From: Actinomycetes bacterium
GTDB taxonomy: Bacteria > Actinomycetota > Actinomycetes > Propionibacteriales > Propionibacteriaceae
Length of the DNA: 64,000 nucleotides
Direction of reading: 5' to 3'
Assembly: GCA_023460935.1 (NCBI GenBank)
Contig: JAEWOI010000044.1
Span: 106,714 to 170,713 of the forward strand
This document shows, one piece after another, positions 42,792-51,996 of this stretch. The translations under genes and the position numbers were made by a program. The stretch's first letter is position 1. Every line of letters begins with the position of its first letter. The notes under the pieces are model-generated. The model was not told where the DNA came from and did no database searches. It saw nothing but the letters and a program-made list of their open reading frames with translations.

Positions 42792-43550
42792 TCACAGCCT
42801 GATCTGCAGCCCGTCCTCCGGGGGGTGCAGCGCCGCGGTCAGCTCGGTGTGGTCGACGACGGCACGCCAGCACATCACCGAGTAGGGCAGCAGCAGTGGC
42901 TCCGGCGCGCGGGCGGAGCTGTCGTAGAGCGCACCGACCTCACCGATCAGTTCATCGGCGTCCGGCTGGCCCAGCGTGGCCAGCTGCGGCGCGCTGCTGA
43001 CCATCTCCAGCATGCCTTCGCGCGTGATCGGCACCCACAGCCGGAAGGCGCGGTGCTCCACCACTGGGAAGTGCGGCGAGGCCGCGATGGCGGCCACCGA
43101 GTACAGCTCCTCGCCCTTCGTCATGACCTCCGGGTCGTACCGGCGCAGGATCGCCGCCAAGCGCCGTACCCACGGCACCGAGTCATCGCGCACGGTGAAC
43201 AGCACCGCCAACCGTCCGCCGGGCGCCAGCACGCGGGCGAACTCCGCCAGGGCCAGGCCCGGCGCGAGCAGGTGCATGCCCTGGGCCACCAGCACCTGTT
43301 CGAAGGAGCAGGGGGTGAACGGCAACGCGTCCGGGCTCGCCGCGACCGGCTGCAGCTGCGGGAAGCGGTGGTGCGCTGCCCGCACGGCCGAGGGGGAGCG
43401 GTCGGTAATGGTGGTGGGGACGTCGGGCCCGCTGATCCGGGCCGCGGTTGCGGCTGAGGCACGACCGACCGCCAGCACCCGCCCGGCGCGGGCCGGGGCG
43501 AGCCAGTCGACGGCGGCCGAAGGGAACGTGCCGGAGGTCCGGTACTCCAT
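42792..43550 (-). CDS. SAM-dependent class I methyltransferase
   Basis: 252 aa from ATG 43550. The Rossmann-like methyltransferase fold is suggested by RVLAVGRASAATAARI (motif I with a degenerate glycine set), ITDRSPSAVRAAH, DALPFTPCSFEQVLVAQGMHLL and LAEFARVLAPGGRLAVLF. The target is unknown. It is divergent from the tad-type operon. Confidence 0.8.
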   Translation of the reverse strand: MEYRTSGTFPSAAVDWLAPARAGRVLAVGRASAATAARISGPDVPTTITDRSPSAVRAAHHRFPQLQPVAASPDALPFTPCSFEQVLVAQGMHLLAPGLALAEFARVLAPGGRLAVLFTVRDDSVPWVRRLAAILRRYDPEVMTKGEELYSVAAIAASPHFPVVEHRAFRLWVPITREGMLEMVSSAPQLATLGQPDADELIGEVGALYDSSARAPEPLLLPYSVMCWRAVVDHTELTAALHPPEDGLQIRL

Positions 43551-43617
43551 GCCCGCATCGTAGGTGCTGGCGGGCGGGCGGCAGCGTTGTCGCGGCGGCG
43601 AGCCCGGAACCCGGCCC

Positions 43618-43653
43618 TGTGGACGGCCGGGCCGGCGCCGCAGGTTGTCCACA
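43618..43653. other. Pair of DnaA-box-like sites
   Basis: TTGTCCACA at 43645-43653, the actinobacterial DnaA-box consensus, and CCGTCCACA on the minus strand at 43618-43626, in the gap upstream of the tad block. The rest of the 154-bp gap holds no recognised feature. Confidence 0.5.
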
Positions 43654-43704
43654 GGACCTCCGACCAGCTGACCGGACTGGGGCTGCGTTGCCGAAGGTGG
43701 TGGC

Positions 43705-44757
43705 GTGGGGCAGCCGGGTGGGGGTCATGACGTGCTGGTCGTCGCGGGCGCGGGCGACGTCCAGGACATGATCCTCTCCGCTGTGGCCGCCCAGGAGCTC
43801 GACGTGGAGGTGGTCACAGATCCCTCGCACGTGGCCCGCCCATGGCGCTCGGCGGGCACCGTGCTGGTGGGCGAGGACCAGGCCGAACCGTTGGCCGCCC
43901 TGGCCCTGCCGCACCGCGACGGGGTGTACCTGGTCGGGGCGGACACCGGGCGCCTGTCCGCCTGGTCGGCGCCGCTCGCAGCGCAAGTGATCCCCCTGCC
44001 GGATGGCGGTGCCTGGCTGGGCGCGGTGCTGGTCGAGGGCAGCCGTCGCGCGCGGGCGCCGGTGGTGGCGGTGGTCGGCGGCTCGGGTGGGGTGGGGGCT
44101 TCCACCCTTGCCGCCGCCATCGCCCAGGTGGGAGGCGAGCGCCCGGAGGGAGCTGCGCTGGTGGACGTCGACCCGACCGGCGGCGGCATCGACCTGCTCC
44201 TGGGCGCGGAACAGACCGGAGGCTGGCGCTGGCCCCGGCTGCACACGGCGGAGGGCCAGCTCGGTGACCTGCGCCGCTACCTTCCGGTGGTGGACGGGGT
44301 GTCGGTGGTGTCGATGTCGCGGGCGCAGCCTTCCGACCTCGCGCGCGAGCCGCTGTCTGCGATCGTCGGGTCGCTGCGCAGCTGGCACGGCCTGGTGGTA
44401 CTCGACCCCGGCCGCTCGCTCGCTGTGGCCTCTCGGGAGGCGGTGCGGATCGCCGGCCGGCAACTGCTGGTGGTCTCCGCCGGGGTGCGGGCGGTGGCCG
44501 CAGCTCGCCAGACCATCGCAGCCCTCGGCCTGGAGCGCGCCGAACTGGTGGTGCGGCGCACCCGCGGCGGGCTGTCGGCCGACCTGGTGGCGGACGCCCT
44601 CGAACGGCCGGTGCTGGGGACGCTGCCGGACGACCCCCGGCTCGCCGGTGCTGCAGAGGTTGGGGACCCGCCGGCGCGGGGTGCGCGCCGTGGCTATCGC
44701 CGGGCCGTCGCGCGGCTGGTCGCCCGGTTGCTCGACCCGGGAGCGCGCGATGGCTGA
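43705..44757 (+). CDS. Septum-site-determining / TadZ-like protein (Ssd type)
   Basis: 350 aa from a GTG at 43705. An N-terminal receiver-like region lacking phosphorylation residues is followed by a MinD/ParA-type ATPase domain with a deviant P-loop, VVGGSGGVGASTLA. Layout and position at the head of the tad block match Rv3660c (Ssd), which affects septum placement, and TadZ/CpaE, which places the pilus secretion machine. Confidence 0.88.
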   Translation: MGQPGGGHDVLVVAGAGDVQDMILSAVAAQELDVEVVTDPSHVARPWRSAGTVLVGEDQAEPLAALALPHRDGVYLVGADTGRLSAWSAPLAAQVIPLPDGGAWLGAVLVEGSRRARAPVVAVVGGSGGVGASTLAAAIAQVGGERPEGAALVDVDPTGGGIDLLLGAEQTGGWRWPRLHTAEGQLGDLRRYLPVVDGVSVVSMSRAQPSDLAREPLSAIVGSLRSWHGLVVLDPGRSLAVASREAVRIAGRQLLVVSAGVRAVAAARQTIAALGLERAELVVRRTRGGLSADLVADALERPVLGTLPDDPRLAGAAEVGDPPARGARRGYRRAVARLVARLLDPGARDG

Positions 44758-45898
44758 ACTGGAGCTGGAGGCGGTGCGGGAGTACCTGGGCCGGAACCGC
44801 GACCAGCCGGGGCCGGTGGAGGTGGGCGCTGCGCTGCGCAGTCTCGGCCTGCTGGTGAGCGACGCCGTGGTGCGTCAGACGGTCGCGGCACTACGCCGGG
44901 AGAGCATCGGTGCGGGGGTGCTCGACCCGCTGGTGCACGAGCCGGGGGTGACCGACGTCGTGGTGAACGCACCCGACCAGGTGTTCGTGGACCGCGGCGC
45001 AGGTCTGGAGCCGGCGGGCGTGCGGTTCTCGGGTGAGGCCGAGGTGCGCCGTCTCGCGGTGAGGCTGGCGGCCTCGGTGGGCCGAAGGCTCGACGACGGT
45101 TCGCCCTTCGTCGACGCGCGGCTCGCTGGTGGGGTGCGGGTGCACGCGGTGCTGCCCTGCGTTGCCGACACCGGCACCTGCCTCTCCCTGCGCGTGCCGA
45201 ACCGGGCCCGGCTCAGCCTGGCCGACTGGGCGGACTCGGGCAGCCTTACCGCCCTCGGCGCCGACCTGCTGACGGCCCTGGTCGCTTCCCGGCGCGCGTT
45301 TCTGGTCTCGGGCGGTACCGGATCCGGCAAGACCACCCTCCTGGCAGCGCTGCTGGGGCTGGTGCCGCAGCGGGAGCGGATCGTGGTCGTCGAGGACTCC
45401 AGGGAACTGCGTCCGGACCATCCTCACTGCGTACGCCTGGAGGCCCGTCCCGCCAACGCGGAAGGGGCGGGAGCCGTCACCCTCACCGACCTCGTGCGAC
45501 AGGCGTTGCGCATGCGTCCGGACCGGCTGGTCGTCGGCGAGGTGCGCGGCGCGGAACTGGCCGACCTGCTGGCAGCCCTGAACACCGGCCACGAGGGCGG
45601 CTGCGGGACCGTCCACGCCAACTCAGCCGGCGACGTGCCGGCCCGTCTGGAGGCGCTCGCCGCGCTCGGCGGGCTGTCGCGGGAGGCGCTGCACGCCCAG
45701 TTGGGCGCAGCGCTGCAGGTGCTGGTGCACGTGCGCCGGCTACCGGACGGGCGCCGGTGGCTGCAGGAGCTGCGGCTCGTGGCGGCCGACCCGGTCACGG
45801 GTCGGTGCCGCGCCGTCCCCGCCATCACGTTCGGGCCCGACGGCAGGACCGTCACCGGCGTGGGCTGGGCCGAACTCGAACAGCTGGTGTCGGCATGA
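44750..45898 (+). CDS. tadA: Tad secretion ATPase (TadA/CpaF)
   Basis: 382 aa, ATG 44750, overlapping the ssd-type gene by 8 bp. A type II/IV secretion ATPase: VSGGTGSGKTTLLAALL (Walker A), VVEDSRELRPDHPH (Asp box), LRMRPDRLVVGEVRG (Walker B), GHEGGCGTVHANS (His box). It powers assembly of the Flp-type pilus or related secretion. Confidence 0.94.
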   Translation: MAELELEAVREYLGRNRDQPGPVEVGAALRSLGLLVSDAVVRQTVAALRRESIGAGVLDPLVHEPGVTDVVVNAPDQVFVDRGAGLEPAGVRFSGEAEVRRLAVRLAASVGRRLDDGSPFVDARLAGGVRVHAVLPCVADTGTCLSLRVPNRARLSLADWADSGSLTALGADLLTALVASRRAFLVSGGTGSGKTTLLAALLGLVPQRERIVVVEDSRELRPDHPHCVRLEARPANAEGAGAVTLTDLVRQALRMRPDRLVVGEVRGAELADLLAALNTGHEGGCGTVHANSAGDVPARLEALAALGGLSREALHAQLGAALQVLVHVRRLPDGRRWLQELRLVAADPVTGRCRAVPAITFGPDGRTVTGVGWAELEQLVSA

Positions 45899-46692
45899 GG
45901 CTGGTGGCTGCGGTTGCCGCGGGGCTCGCGTGCTGGCTCTGGCTTCGGCCGGTGGCCGCGCTTCGGCTGCGCCACACCCACGGTGGGGTCTCGCGGCCAG
46001 GGGGCAGTTGGCCGCGGAGCCTGCTCCCGGGCGCTGCCCTCGCCTGCGCCGGCGCGGTGGGTCTGCTGGCGGGTGGCCTCGCGGGCGCGGCCGTCGCCTG
46101 TGCCGCGGCCTTGCCGTTGGTCACCGCAGCCGCGTTGTGGCGGCGGCACCGAGCGCGAGCGGGGGCTACGGCCGCGGCCGTCGAGGTGGCCGACGCTTGC
46201 CGACTGCTGGCCGGGCTGATCCGGGTGGGCCACACCCCGGCGGCCGCGCTGGTGGCGGCAGCGCGCGACGCCCCAGTGCTGGTGGAGGCGGCAGCGGTCG
46301 AAACCATCGGTGGGGACCCCACGGCGGTGTGGGTGCGGCAGGGATCTTCGCCTGGCCGCTACGGGCTGGTGGAGCTCGCGACCAGCTGGCGGGTGGCCGA
46401 GCGTACGGGCGCCTCGCTGACCGCCACCCTTGACGCTCTGGTGGAGCGCCTGGCCGCCCGGCGCAAGGTGACCGACGTGGTGGCGGCAGAGCTGTCCGCA
46501 CCCCGGGCGACCGGCCGGCTGCTGGCCGTGTTGCCGCTGCTCGGGATCGCGCTGGGCTACGCGTTCGGCGGCGATCCGGTCGCCTTCCTCACCGGCTCGC
46601 CCCCGGGTCTGGCCAGCCTGGTGCTCGGAGTCGCGCTGGGGTGCTGTGGCGTGCTCTGGACCGAACGCATCGCAGCCGCAGGCAGTGGCTGA
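45895..46692 (+). CDS. tadB: TadB-like inner-membrane platform protein
   Basis: 265 aa, ATGA overlap with the ATPase. Two N-terminal and two C-terminal hydrophobic segments flank a type II secretion F domain (VADACRLLAGLIRVGHTPAAAL, RLAARRKVTDVVAAELSAP). It forms the membrane platform together with the next gene. Confidence 0.85.
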   Translation: MRLVAAVAAGLACWLWLRPVAALRLRHTHGGVSRPGGSWPRSLLPGAALACAGAVGLLAGGLAGAAVACAAALPLVTAAALWRRHRARAGATAAAVEVADACRLLAGLIRVGHTPAAALVAAARDAPVLVEAAAVETIGGDPTAVWVRQGSSPGRYGLVELATSWRVAERTGASLTATLDALVERLAARRKVTDVVAAELSAPRATGRLLAVLPLLGIALGYAFGGDPVAFLTGSPPGLASLVLGVALGCCGVLWTERIAAAGSG

Positions 46693-46694
46693 GC

Positions 46695-47423
46695 ATGTGG
46701 CAGCTGGTGGCGGCGCTGGCCGCCGGGCTGGCGGTCGCTGCCTGGCGCAGCCCCGGTGCTGGCCGGCTGCACCCCCTCGCTGAGGAGGGCAGGGCCCGCG
46801 CCCGGTTCGCCGCCGGCCCGTCCCGCACGCGGCTGCTGTCGGCACTCGCGATCGGTGCCTGCGGGCTGGTGCTCTGCTTGGGCCTGGGCTGGCCGGGAGT
46901 CGCGGCGGCGGCGGCGCTGGGTGTCGCGAGCCAGTTCGTGCTCGGCCGGTTGTCCAGCGCTGCCGGGGAACGCAGGCGTGCCGAGCTGGTGGCCGGGCTG
47001 CCGCAGGCGTGTGACCTGATCAGGGTCTGCCTTGCCGCCGGCCTGCCGCTGCGTGCAGCGGTCGAGGTGCTGGCCGGGGTGCTGCCTGGCACGCTCGGCG
47101 GGCTGCTGGCCGAGCTGGCCACCAAGGTGCGCCTTGGCGCGGACGAGGCCGCTGCCTGGAGCGAGCTCGGGGGCGTGGAGCCGGCGCTGGCTGAGCTAGG
47201 CCGGGAGCTCGGCCGCACCGTGCGCTCGGGCGAGTCACCCAACCTCACCCTTGCCGCGTTGGCAGCGACCGCAAGGGCGGACGCGCTCGCCGCAGCCGAG
47301 GTCGCCGCCAGGCGGGTGGGGGTGCGCAGCGTGTTGCCGCTGATGGTCTGCTTCCTGCCGTCGTTCCTGCTGCTGGGCGTGGTGCCGGTGGTCGGCGGCG
47401 TCGCCCAGCACCTGTTCCGCTAG
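46695..47423 (+). CDS. tadC: TadC-like inner-membrane platform protein
   Basis: 242 aa from ATG 46695, two bases after tadB. Type II secretion F domain (LVAGLPQACDLIRVCLAAGLPLRAAVE) and a C-terminal helix LMVCFLPSFLLLGVVPVVGG. Partner of the TadB-like protein. Confidence 0.85.
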   Translation: MWQLVAALAAGLAVAAWRSPGAGRLHPLAEEGRARARFAAGPSRTRLLSALAIGACGLVLCLGLGWPGVAAAAALGVASQFVLGRLSSAAGERRRAELVAGLPQACDLIRVCLAAGLPLRAAVEVLAGVLPGTLGGLLAELATKVRLGADEAAAWSELGGVEPALAELGRELGRTVRSGESPNLTLAALAATARADALAAAEVAARRVGVRSVLPLMVCFLPSFLLLGVVPVVGGVAQHLFR

Positions 47424-47426
47424 CCG

Positions 47427-47464
47427 CTGTCCACAGCCGGCCAGGTACCCGAGCGTTGTCCACA
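47427..47464. other. Pair of DnaA-box-like sites
   Basis: CTGTCCACA at 47427-47435 and TTGTCCACA at 47456-47464 in the gap between tadC and the pilin-like gene, in direct orientation. The pair mirrors the one before the operon. Confidence 0.5.
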
Positions 47465-47548
47465 ACCCTGCTCCGGTGGTGAACCGGGGCGGCCGCCGCT
47501 GCCCAAGGTAGGGACGCGTCCACCCGGGCGTCGAGGGAAGGAGTCGAG

Positions 47549-47746
47549 ATGGCAGTTGGGCTGGGCAAGGCAGCGGCAGGGCAGCGCGGGATGACCACCG
47601 CGGAGTACGCGGTCGGCACGGTGGCCACGGTCACGATCGTCGGGGTGCTGATCAGCATCCTGAACAACGAGGAGTTCCGGAAGCTGCTCGGCACGATCGT
47701 TGCCGAGCTCTTCAAGCTGATCCTGAGCGTCATCTCCGGTGGCTGA
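47549..47746 (+). CDS. DUF4244 Flp-pilin-like protein
   Basis: 65 aa. A short basic leader ends in GQRG, followed by MTTAEYAVGTVATVTIVGVLISIL. The Gly before the hydrophobic stretch and the Glu at mature position 5 are the prepilin pattern of Flp pilins. The ATG follows GGAAGGAG by eight bases. Likely the major pilin-like subunit of the tad block. Confidence 0.85.
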   Translation: MAVGLGKAAAGQRGMTTAEYAVGTVATVTIVGVLISILNNEEFRKLLGTIVAELFKLILSVISGG

Positions 47747-48116
47747 GGCACCGGCCCGGCCGGTCGGGCACATCCCGGCCGGCCGGTCGAGCCGGGGCAT
47801 GGTGACTGCAGAACTGGCCTTCGCCAGCCTCGGCGCGGCCATGGTCGCTGTGCTCCTGGCCTGGGTGCTCACCATCGTCGCGCTGCTCGTCCGGTGCCTG
47901 GACACGGCTGCCGAGGTGGCCCGCCAGGAGGCGAGGACGGACCGCTCTGCGGTCGCAGCGGCAGTGGCTGACCGGCCACCCGGGGCCGAAGTGGAGGTGG
48001 TGCACCGCGGGCAGCGGGTGGTCGTCACGGTGGGGCTGGCGGCGCGGCCCTGGGCGGAGTGGCTGCCTTCCGTTCCGCTGCGGGTCAGCGCCGAAGTGCT
48101 GCGGGAGCCGGGCTGA
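47739..48116 (+). CDS. TadE-like pseudopilin
   Basis: 125 aa from a GTG at 47739 overlapping the pilin-like gene by 8 bp. SSRGMVTAELAFASLGAAMVAVLLAW gives a Gly-Met cleavage site with Glu at mature position 5, then a hydrophobic helix and a small extracellular domain. Matches Rv3655c by position. Confidence 0.8.
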   Translation: MAEAPARPVGHIPAGRSSRGMVTAELAFASLGAAMVAVLLAWVLTIVALLVRCLDTAAEVARQEARTDRSAVAAAVADRPPGAEVEVVHRGQRVVVTVGLAARPWAEWLPSVPLRVSAEVLREPG

Positions 48117-48493
48117 TGCCCGGCGGAGAACGCGGCTCCGGGACGCTGCTGGCTGCGGCCGGTGCCCTGTTCCTGGCTGTGGTCGCGGGCTTGCTGGTGC
48201 TGCTGGCCTGCGGCCTTGCGGCTGCGCACAGCGCTCGGGCTGCCGCTGACCTGGCTGCCCTGTCGGCTGCGGCGGAGCAGGTCAGCGGCCGGTCGCCCTG
48301 CGCGGCCGCCCGTGCCATCGCCGAGGCGAACCGCACCCGCCTGGTGGAGTGCCGGGTGACCGGCGACAGCCTCGACTTCGTCGTTTCGGTGAGGGTGGCA
48401 GCCCCGCTGCCGGGCGGGTGGCCCGGAGTGCCGGCAGAGGTCGGCGCGGCAGCGCACGCAGGGCGGGCCGGGCTGGCGGGAGTCGTGCGGTGA
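48116..48493 (+). CDS. TadG/Rv3654c-like helicase-neighbour membrane protein
   Basis: 125 aa; the ATG shares its first base with the preceding stop. GERGSGTLLAAAGALFLAVVAGLLVLLACGL is a pilin-like N-terminal helix; the rest is ARAAADLAALSAA and a pair of Cys. Families of this type (Rv3654c) end tad blocks in actinobacteria, next to the convergent DEAD-box helicase, exactly as here. Confidence 0.78.
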   Translation: MPGGERGSGTLLAAAGALFLAVVAGLLVLLACGLAAAHSARAAADLAALSAAAEQVSGRSPCAAARAIAEANRTRLVECRVTGDSLDFVVSVRVAAPLPGGWPGVPAEVGAAAHAGRAGLAGVVR

Positions 48494-48498
48494 GCGGC

Positions 48499-50751
48499 TC
48501 AGCTCCGGCCGACGAGCAGGCCGAGCAGGGTGGCCGCGGCTGCCTTGTCCAGGGGCTGGTTGCCGTTGCCGCACTTGGGCGACACCACGCACGAAGGGCA
48601 GCCGGCTGTGCAAGCGCAGCCGACCAACCGGTCGAGGGTGGCGCCCAGCCAGCTGTCGACGACTTCGTACCCACGCTGGGCGAAGCCGGCCCCGCCGGGG
48701 TGCCCGTCGTGCACGAACACCGTCAACTGCCCGGTGTCGGGGTGCAGGGTTGTGGACAGCCCGCCGATGTCCCAACGGTCGCACGGTGCGAAAGCCGGCA
48801 ACAACCCGATCGCGCAGTGCTCGGCCGCGTGCGCGGCACCGGGGAGGGCCTGGGGCGGCAGGCCGGCCAGCGCGGCAGCGGGCAGGGTGTACCAGACCGA
48901 ACTGGTCCGCAGCCTGCGCTGCGGCAGGTCGAGCGGGTGGCTGTCCCAGACCTTTCCGGTGGTCTCGTCCCGGCGCAGGAAGCCGGTCACCTGGCTCGAC
49001 AGTTCCACATTGCCGAACGAGACCGTGGCGGCGCCCAGCCGGCGGCTGCCGAGTTCGGACAGGATCCGCACGTCGCTCGTGCCCAGGGCCTGGGTGAAGT
49101 AGCCCTCGCGGGAGCGACGCACGAACGCGGCGTGGTCGGTGGGGTCGTAGTCGGCCACGAGCCACTGCTCGCCCTGGTGCAGGTAGACGGCCCCGTCGTG
49201 CACGGTGCGGTCGGCGGTCGCAGGGTCGAGCTGCCCGATCACCCGGCCGGTGTCCTGCTCGACCACCTCCACCGAGCGGCCGCCGGCGGTGCGCAGGTTG
49301 ATGGCGTCCACCGCCCGGTCCGGCCGGGTCCAGTACCAGCCCGACGATCGGCGCCGCAGGTGGCCGGCAGCGGTGAGCGCGTCGAGGATCCCGGGCAGCC
49401 CTCCCCCGAAGTAGGCGCTGTCGGCAGCGGTGACCGGCAGCTCCTGCGCTGCGGCGGCGACGTGCGGGGCCAGCACGTGCGGGTTCTCCGGGTGCAGCAC
49501 GGTCTGCTCAACCGGATTGCCGAAGATCAGCTCAGGATGCTCGCTTAGGTAAGCGTCCAGCGGTTCGGGCCGGGCGATCAGCACGGCGAGCGCATCCCGT
49601 TCGGCGCGACCGGCACGCCCGGCCTGCTGCCAGAGGGCGGCCAGGGAACCGGGGAAACCGCAGTTGATCACCACGTCCACCCCGGAGATGTCCACGCCCA
49701 GTTCGAGCGCGTTGGTGCAGGCCACCCCGCGCAGCCGTCCCGACTGCAGTCCCGCCTCGAGTTCGCGGCGGTCCCCGGCGAGGTACCCGCCCCGGTAGGA
49801 GGCGATCGTCGAGGGGTCCGGCACCAGGCGCTGGGCGCGCAGGGCCACCAGCTCGGCCTGCACCCGGGACGTGGTGAAGGCGAGCGTCTGGCGCCCCTCA
49901 CCGACCAGCCGGGCCAGGAGCTCGGCCGCCTCGTGGTGTGGGTCGCCGGCCGGCTGCCACAGCAGGTAGTCCAGCGCCGGGCGCGCGGAGCTGTCGGTTC
50001 CGACCTCGAGCGTGTCGTCCACGCCGGCCAGCCGCTCGAGCAGGGAAGCCGCGCCTGTGACCGTGGCCGAAGCGCTCACGAAGACCGGGTCGGAGCCGTA
50101 GTGGTTGGCCAACCGGCGCAGGCGATGCAGCACGGCGGCGACATGAGCGCCGAAGACCCCGCGGTAGCGGTGGGCCTCGTCCACCACCACGTACCGCAGC
50201 GTGGACAGCAGCCGGGTCCACTGCTGGTGGCGAGGCAGCACCGACAGGTGCAGCATGTCGGGATTGGTCAGCACGAAGCGGCCGAAGTCGCGGGCGAAGC
50301 GACGCTCGGCCGCGTCGGAGTCGCCGTCCAGCGTCGTGACCTTCCACCGCGGCAGGTCGAGGTCGTGGCACACCCGCAGCTGGTCGTGGGCCAACGCCTT
50401 GGTCGGGGCCAGGTAGAGCGCGCTGTGCCCACGATCCAGCTCAAGGGGGCCCCGCCTCCCGATGGGGTGGCCGAGCGTGCCGTCCGCGGTGGCGGCGAGC
50501 ACCGGCAGCAGGTAGCCCAGCGTCTTGCCGGAGGCGGTCCCGGTGGCGAGCGCGACGTGGCGTCCGCCGAAGGCGGCGTCGGCAGCGAGGAGCTGGTGCT
50601 GCCACAGCCGGCGGACGCCGATTCGGGCCAGGGCCTCGCGCAGCGGTTCGCTCAGCCAGCCGGGGAAGTCAGCGGTGGTGCCCTGCGCCGCGGGACGGGA
50701 ATGGTGATGGCGGACCCGGGGGTCGTCCAACAGCCACTCCGGTACCGCCAC
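48499..50751 (-). CDS. DEAD/DEAH-box helicase with DUF1998 (MrfA/Hrq1-like)
   Basis: 750 aa. Superfamily 2 motifs: ALATGTASGKTLGYLLP (I), PTKALAHDQL (Ia), VVDEAHRYRG (II), VSASAT (III), GVDISGVDVVINCGFPG and QQAGRAGRAERDALAV (V/VI). A C-terminal DUF1998 domain carries four clustered Cys (CACTAGCPSCVVSPKCG) for metal. This matches MrfA, a 3'-5' helicase for mitomycin-type lesion repair, and Rv3649. Converges on the tad block. Confidence 0.92.
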   Translation of the reverse strand: MAVPEWLLDDPRVRHHHSRPAAQGTTADFPGWLSEPLREALARIGVRRLWQHQLLAADAAFGGRHVALATGTASGKTLGYLLPVLAATADGTLGHPIGRRGPLELDRGHSALYLAPTKALAHDQLRVCHDLDLPRWKVTTLDGDSDAAERRFARDFGRFVLTNPDMLHLSVLPRHQQWTRLLSTLRYVVVDEAHRYRGVFGAHVAAVLHRLRRLANHYGSDPVFVSASATVTGAASLLERLAGVDDTLEVGTDSSARPALDYLLWQPAGDPHHEAAELLARLVGEGRQTLAFTTSRVQAELVALRAQRLVPDPSTIASYRGGYLAGDRRELEAGLQSGRLRGVACTNALELGVDISGVDVVINCGFPGSLAALWQQAGRAGRAERDALAVLIARPEPLDAYLSEHPELIFGNPVEQTVLHPENPHVLAPHVAAAAQELPVTAADSAYFGGGLPGILDALTAAGHLRRRSSGWYWTRPDRAVDAINLRTAGGRSVEVVEQDTGRVIGQLDPATADRTVHDGAVYLHQGEQWLVADYDPTDHAAFVRRSREGYFTQALGTSDVRILSELGSRRLGAATVSFGNVELSSQVTGFLRRDETTGKVWDSHPLDLPQRRLRTSSVWYTLPAAALAGLPPQALPGAAHAAEHCAIGLLPAFAPCDRWDIGGLSTTLHPDTGQLTVFVHDGHPGGAGFAQRGYEVVDSWLGATLDRLVGCACTAGCPSCVVSPKCGNGNQPLDKAAAATLLGLLVGRS

Positions 50752-50784
50752 GACCCCCAGCCTGCCACGCCGTTGCGACAGCCA

Positions 50785-51906
50785 TCAGCAGGGCACGGGT
50801 TCCCGCCGCGCCACGGTCAGGTCGAGGCCCGCGAGGTCGTCGAACAATTCGTCCGGGGGCAGCAGGTTCGCCTGCAGCCACAGCCCCGGGCGGGCCGCGC
50901 CGCCGGCGCGCAGCCGCCGCAGGCACGCGACCACCGGCGCCGCCGTGATCAGGTAGCCGTCATCCCCGCTGATGTCGATGGCCGCGGTCGCTGCCCTGCC
51001 GTGGTGGGTCCCGGTGGCGCGCAGCCGCAGCGCGAGCCGGTGGGGTGGGGAGGGTCGGGCCAGGGCCTGCAGCGACCACCGGGCGAACCGGACGGCTGCG
51101 GGCCGCAGGCGTGGTGACCGGGCCAGGAGCATCAGCACCGGCAGGGCCAGGTAGTCCATGGCCGGGCTGAAGCCGGAGACATAGAACCCGCACCGGCGCA
51201 GGGTCGGGAACTCCTGCGGCAGCGAGTCCATCTCGGCCAGCGGCATCGGCGTGCACTGCTTGCGGCCGATCGGTGGTCCGAAGTCGACCGTCGGGCACTC
51301 CGACCAGCGCAGGCGCCGGCGGCCGCCGTCCACCCAGGTCGACAGGTCGAACTCACCGAACTCGGCCAGCATCTCGTCGACGGTGGAGTCGGCCAGGGTG
51401 CCGGCGCGCCAGTCCACGCGGAGCCCGGCGTGGACGTCGGCCTCAGTGATGGTGTCCAGCCGTTGTGCCGCCCAGCGCACCATGGCCGCCGGCAGGCCGG
51501 GATGGAAGCCGGCGTCGGTGACGAAGCAGCGCCCGGCAGCGGTGATCCGCGGCTCGAGGTCGCGTAGCGCCTGGAGCTTCGCCGGGGTGGACAGCATCGT
51601 GTCGATCCAGTCCGCACCCGCCGCCAGCACGATGCCGGCCAGCGCGCCCACCCGTTGCGGCACGGCAGCGGTGACCACCACCTGGCTCGCGCCGGTGACC
51701 ACGCCGGCCACCCCGGCGTCGTCGTGCAGGTCCACCTGCTCCAGCAGCACCTTCGCCGGCGGGGAGGCGATGGCTGCGGTCACGGCGAGTCGCGCCCGGT
51801 CGCGACCGGCCAGCACGAGCTCGTCGTCGGCACCCAGCCCGGCCGAGAGCAGCCGGGCGACCTCGCGGCCGGCGTTTCCGGACGCTCCCAGGATGACGAT
51901 GCGCAT
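50785..51906 (-). CDS. Saccharopine dehydrogenase-like NAD(P)-binding protein
   Basis: 373 aa. Rossmann fold start RIVILGASGNAGREVARLL, then ASQVVVTAAVPQRVGAL, and a middle section typical of the saccharopine-dehydrogenase-like oxidoreductases (GRCFVTDAGFHPGLPAAMVRWA). Such proteins act on lipids or unknown substrates. Unlinked to lysine genes here. Confidence 0.8.
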   Translation of the reverse strand: MRIVILGASGNAGREVARLLSAGLGADDELVLAGRDRARLAVTAAIASPPAKVLLEQVDLHDDAGVAGVVTGASQVVVTAAVPQRVGALAGIVLAAGADWIDTMLSTPAKLQALRDLEPRITAAGRCFVTDAGFHPGLPAAMVRWAAQRLDTITEADVHAGLRVDWRAGTLADSTVDEMLAEFGEFDLSTWVDGGRRRLRWSECPTVDFGPPIGRKQCTPMPLAEMDSLPQEFPTLRRCGFYVSGFSPAMDYLALPVLMLLARSPRLRPAAVRFARWSLQALARPSPPHRLALRLRATGTHHGRAATAAIDISGDDGYLITAAPVVACLRRLRAGGAARPGLWLQANLLPPDELFDDLAGLDLTVARREPVPC

Positions 51907-51996
51907 GCTGACCCCCCTGCAGCGGCTGCCGCCGCCAGTCTCGCAGCCCGGTGACGCGCCCGCGCCGGCTTCGGCGAAACGTGACAGGGTTTGGTC

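Noticed and set aside
43618..43653. DnaA boxes as a chromosomal origin
   Set aside because: Only two sites per gap, no AT-rich unwinding region and no dnaA or dnaN genes nearby.
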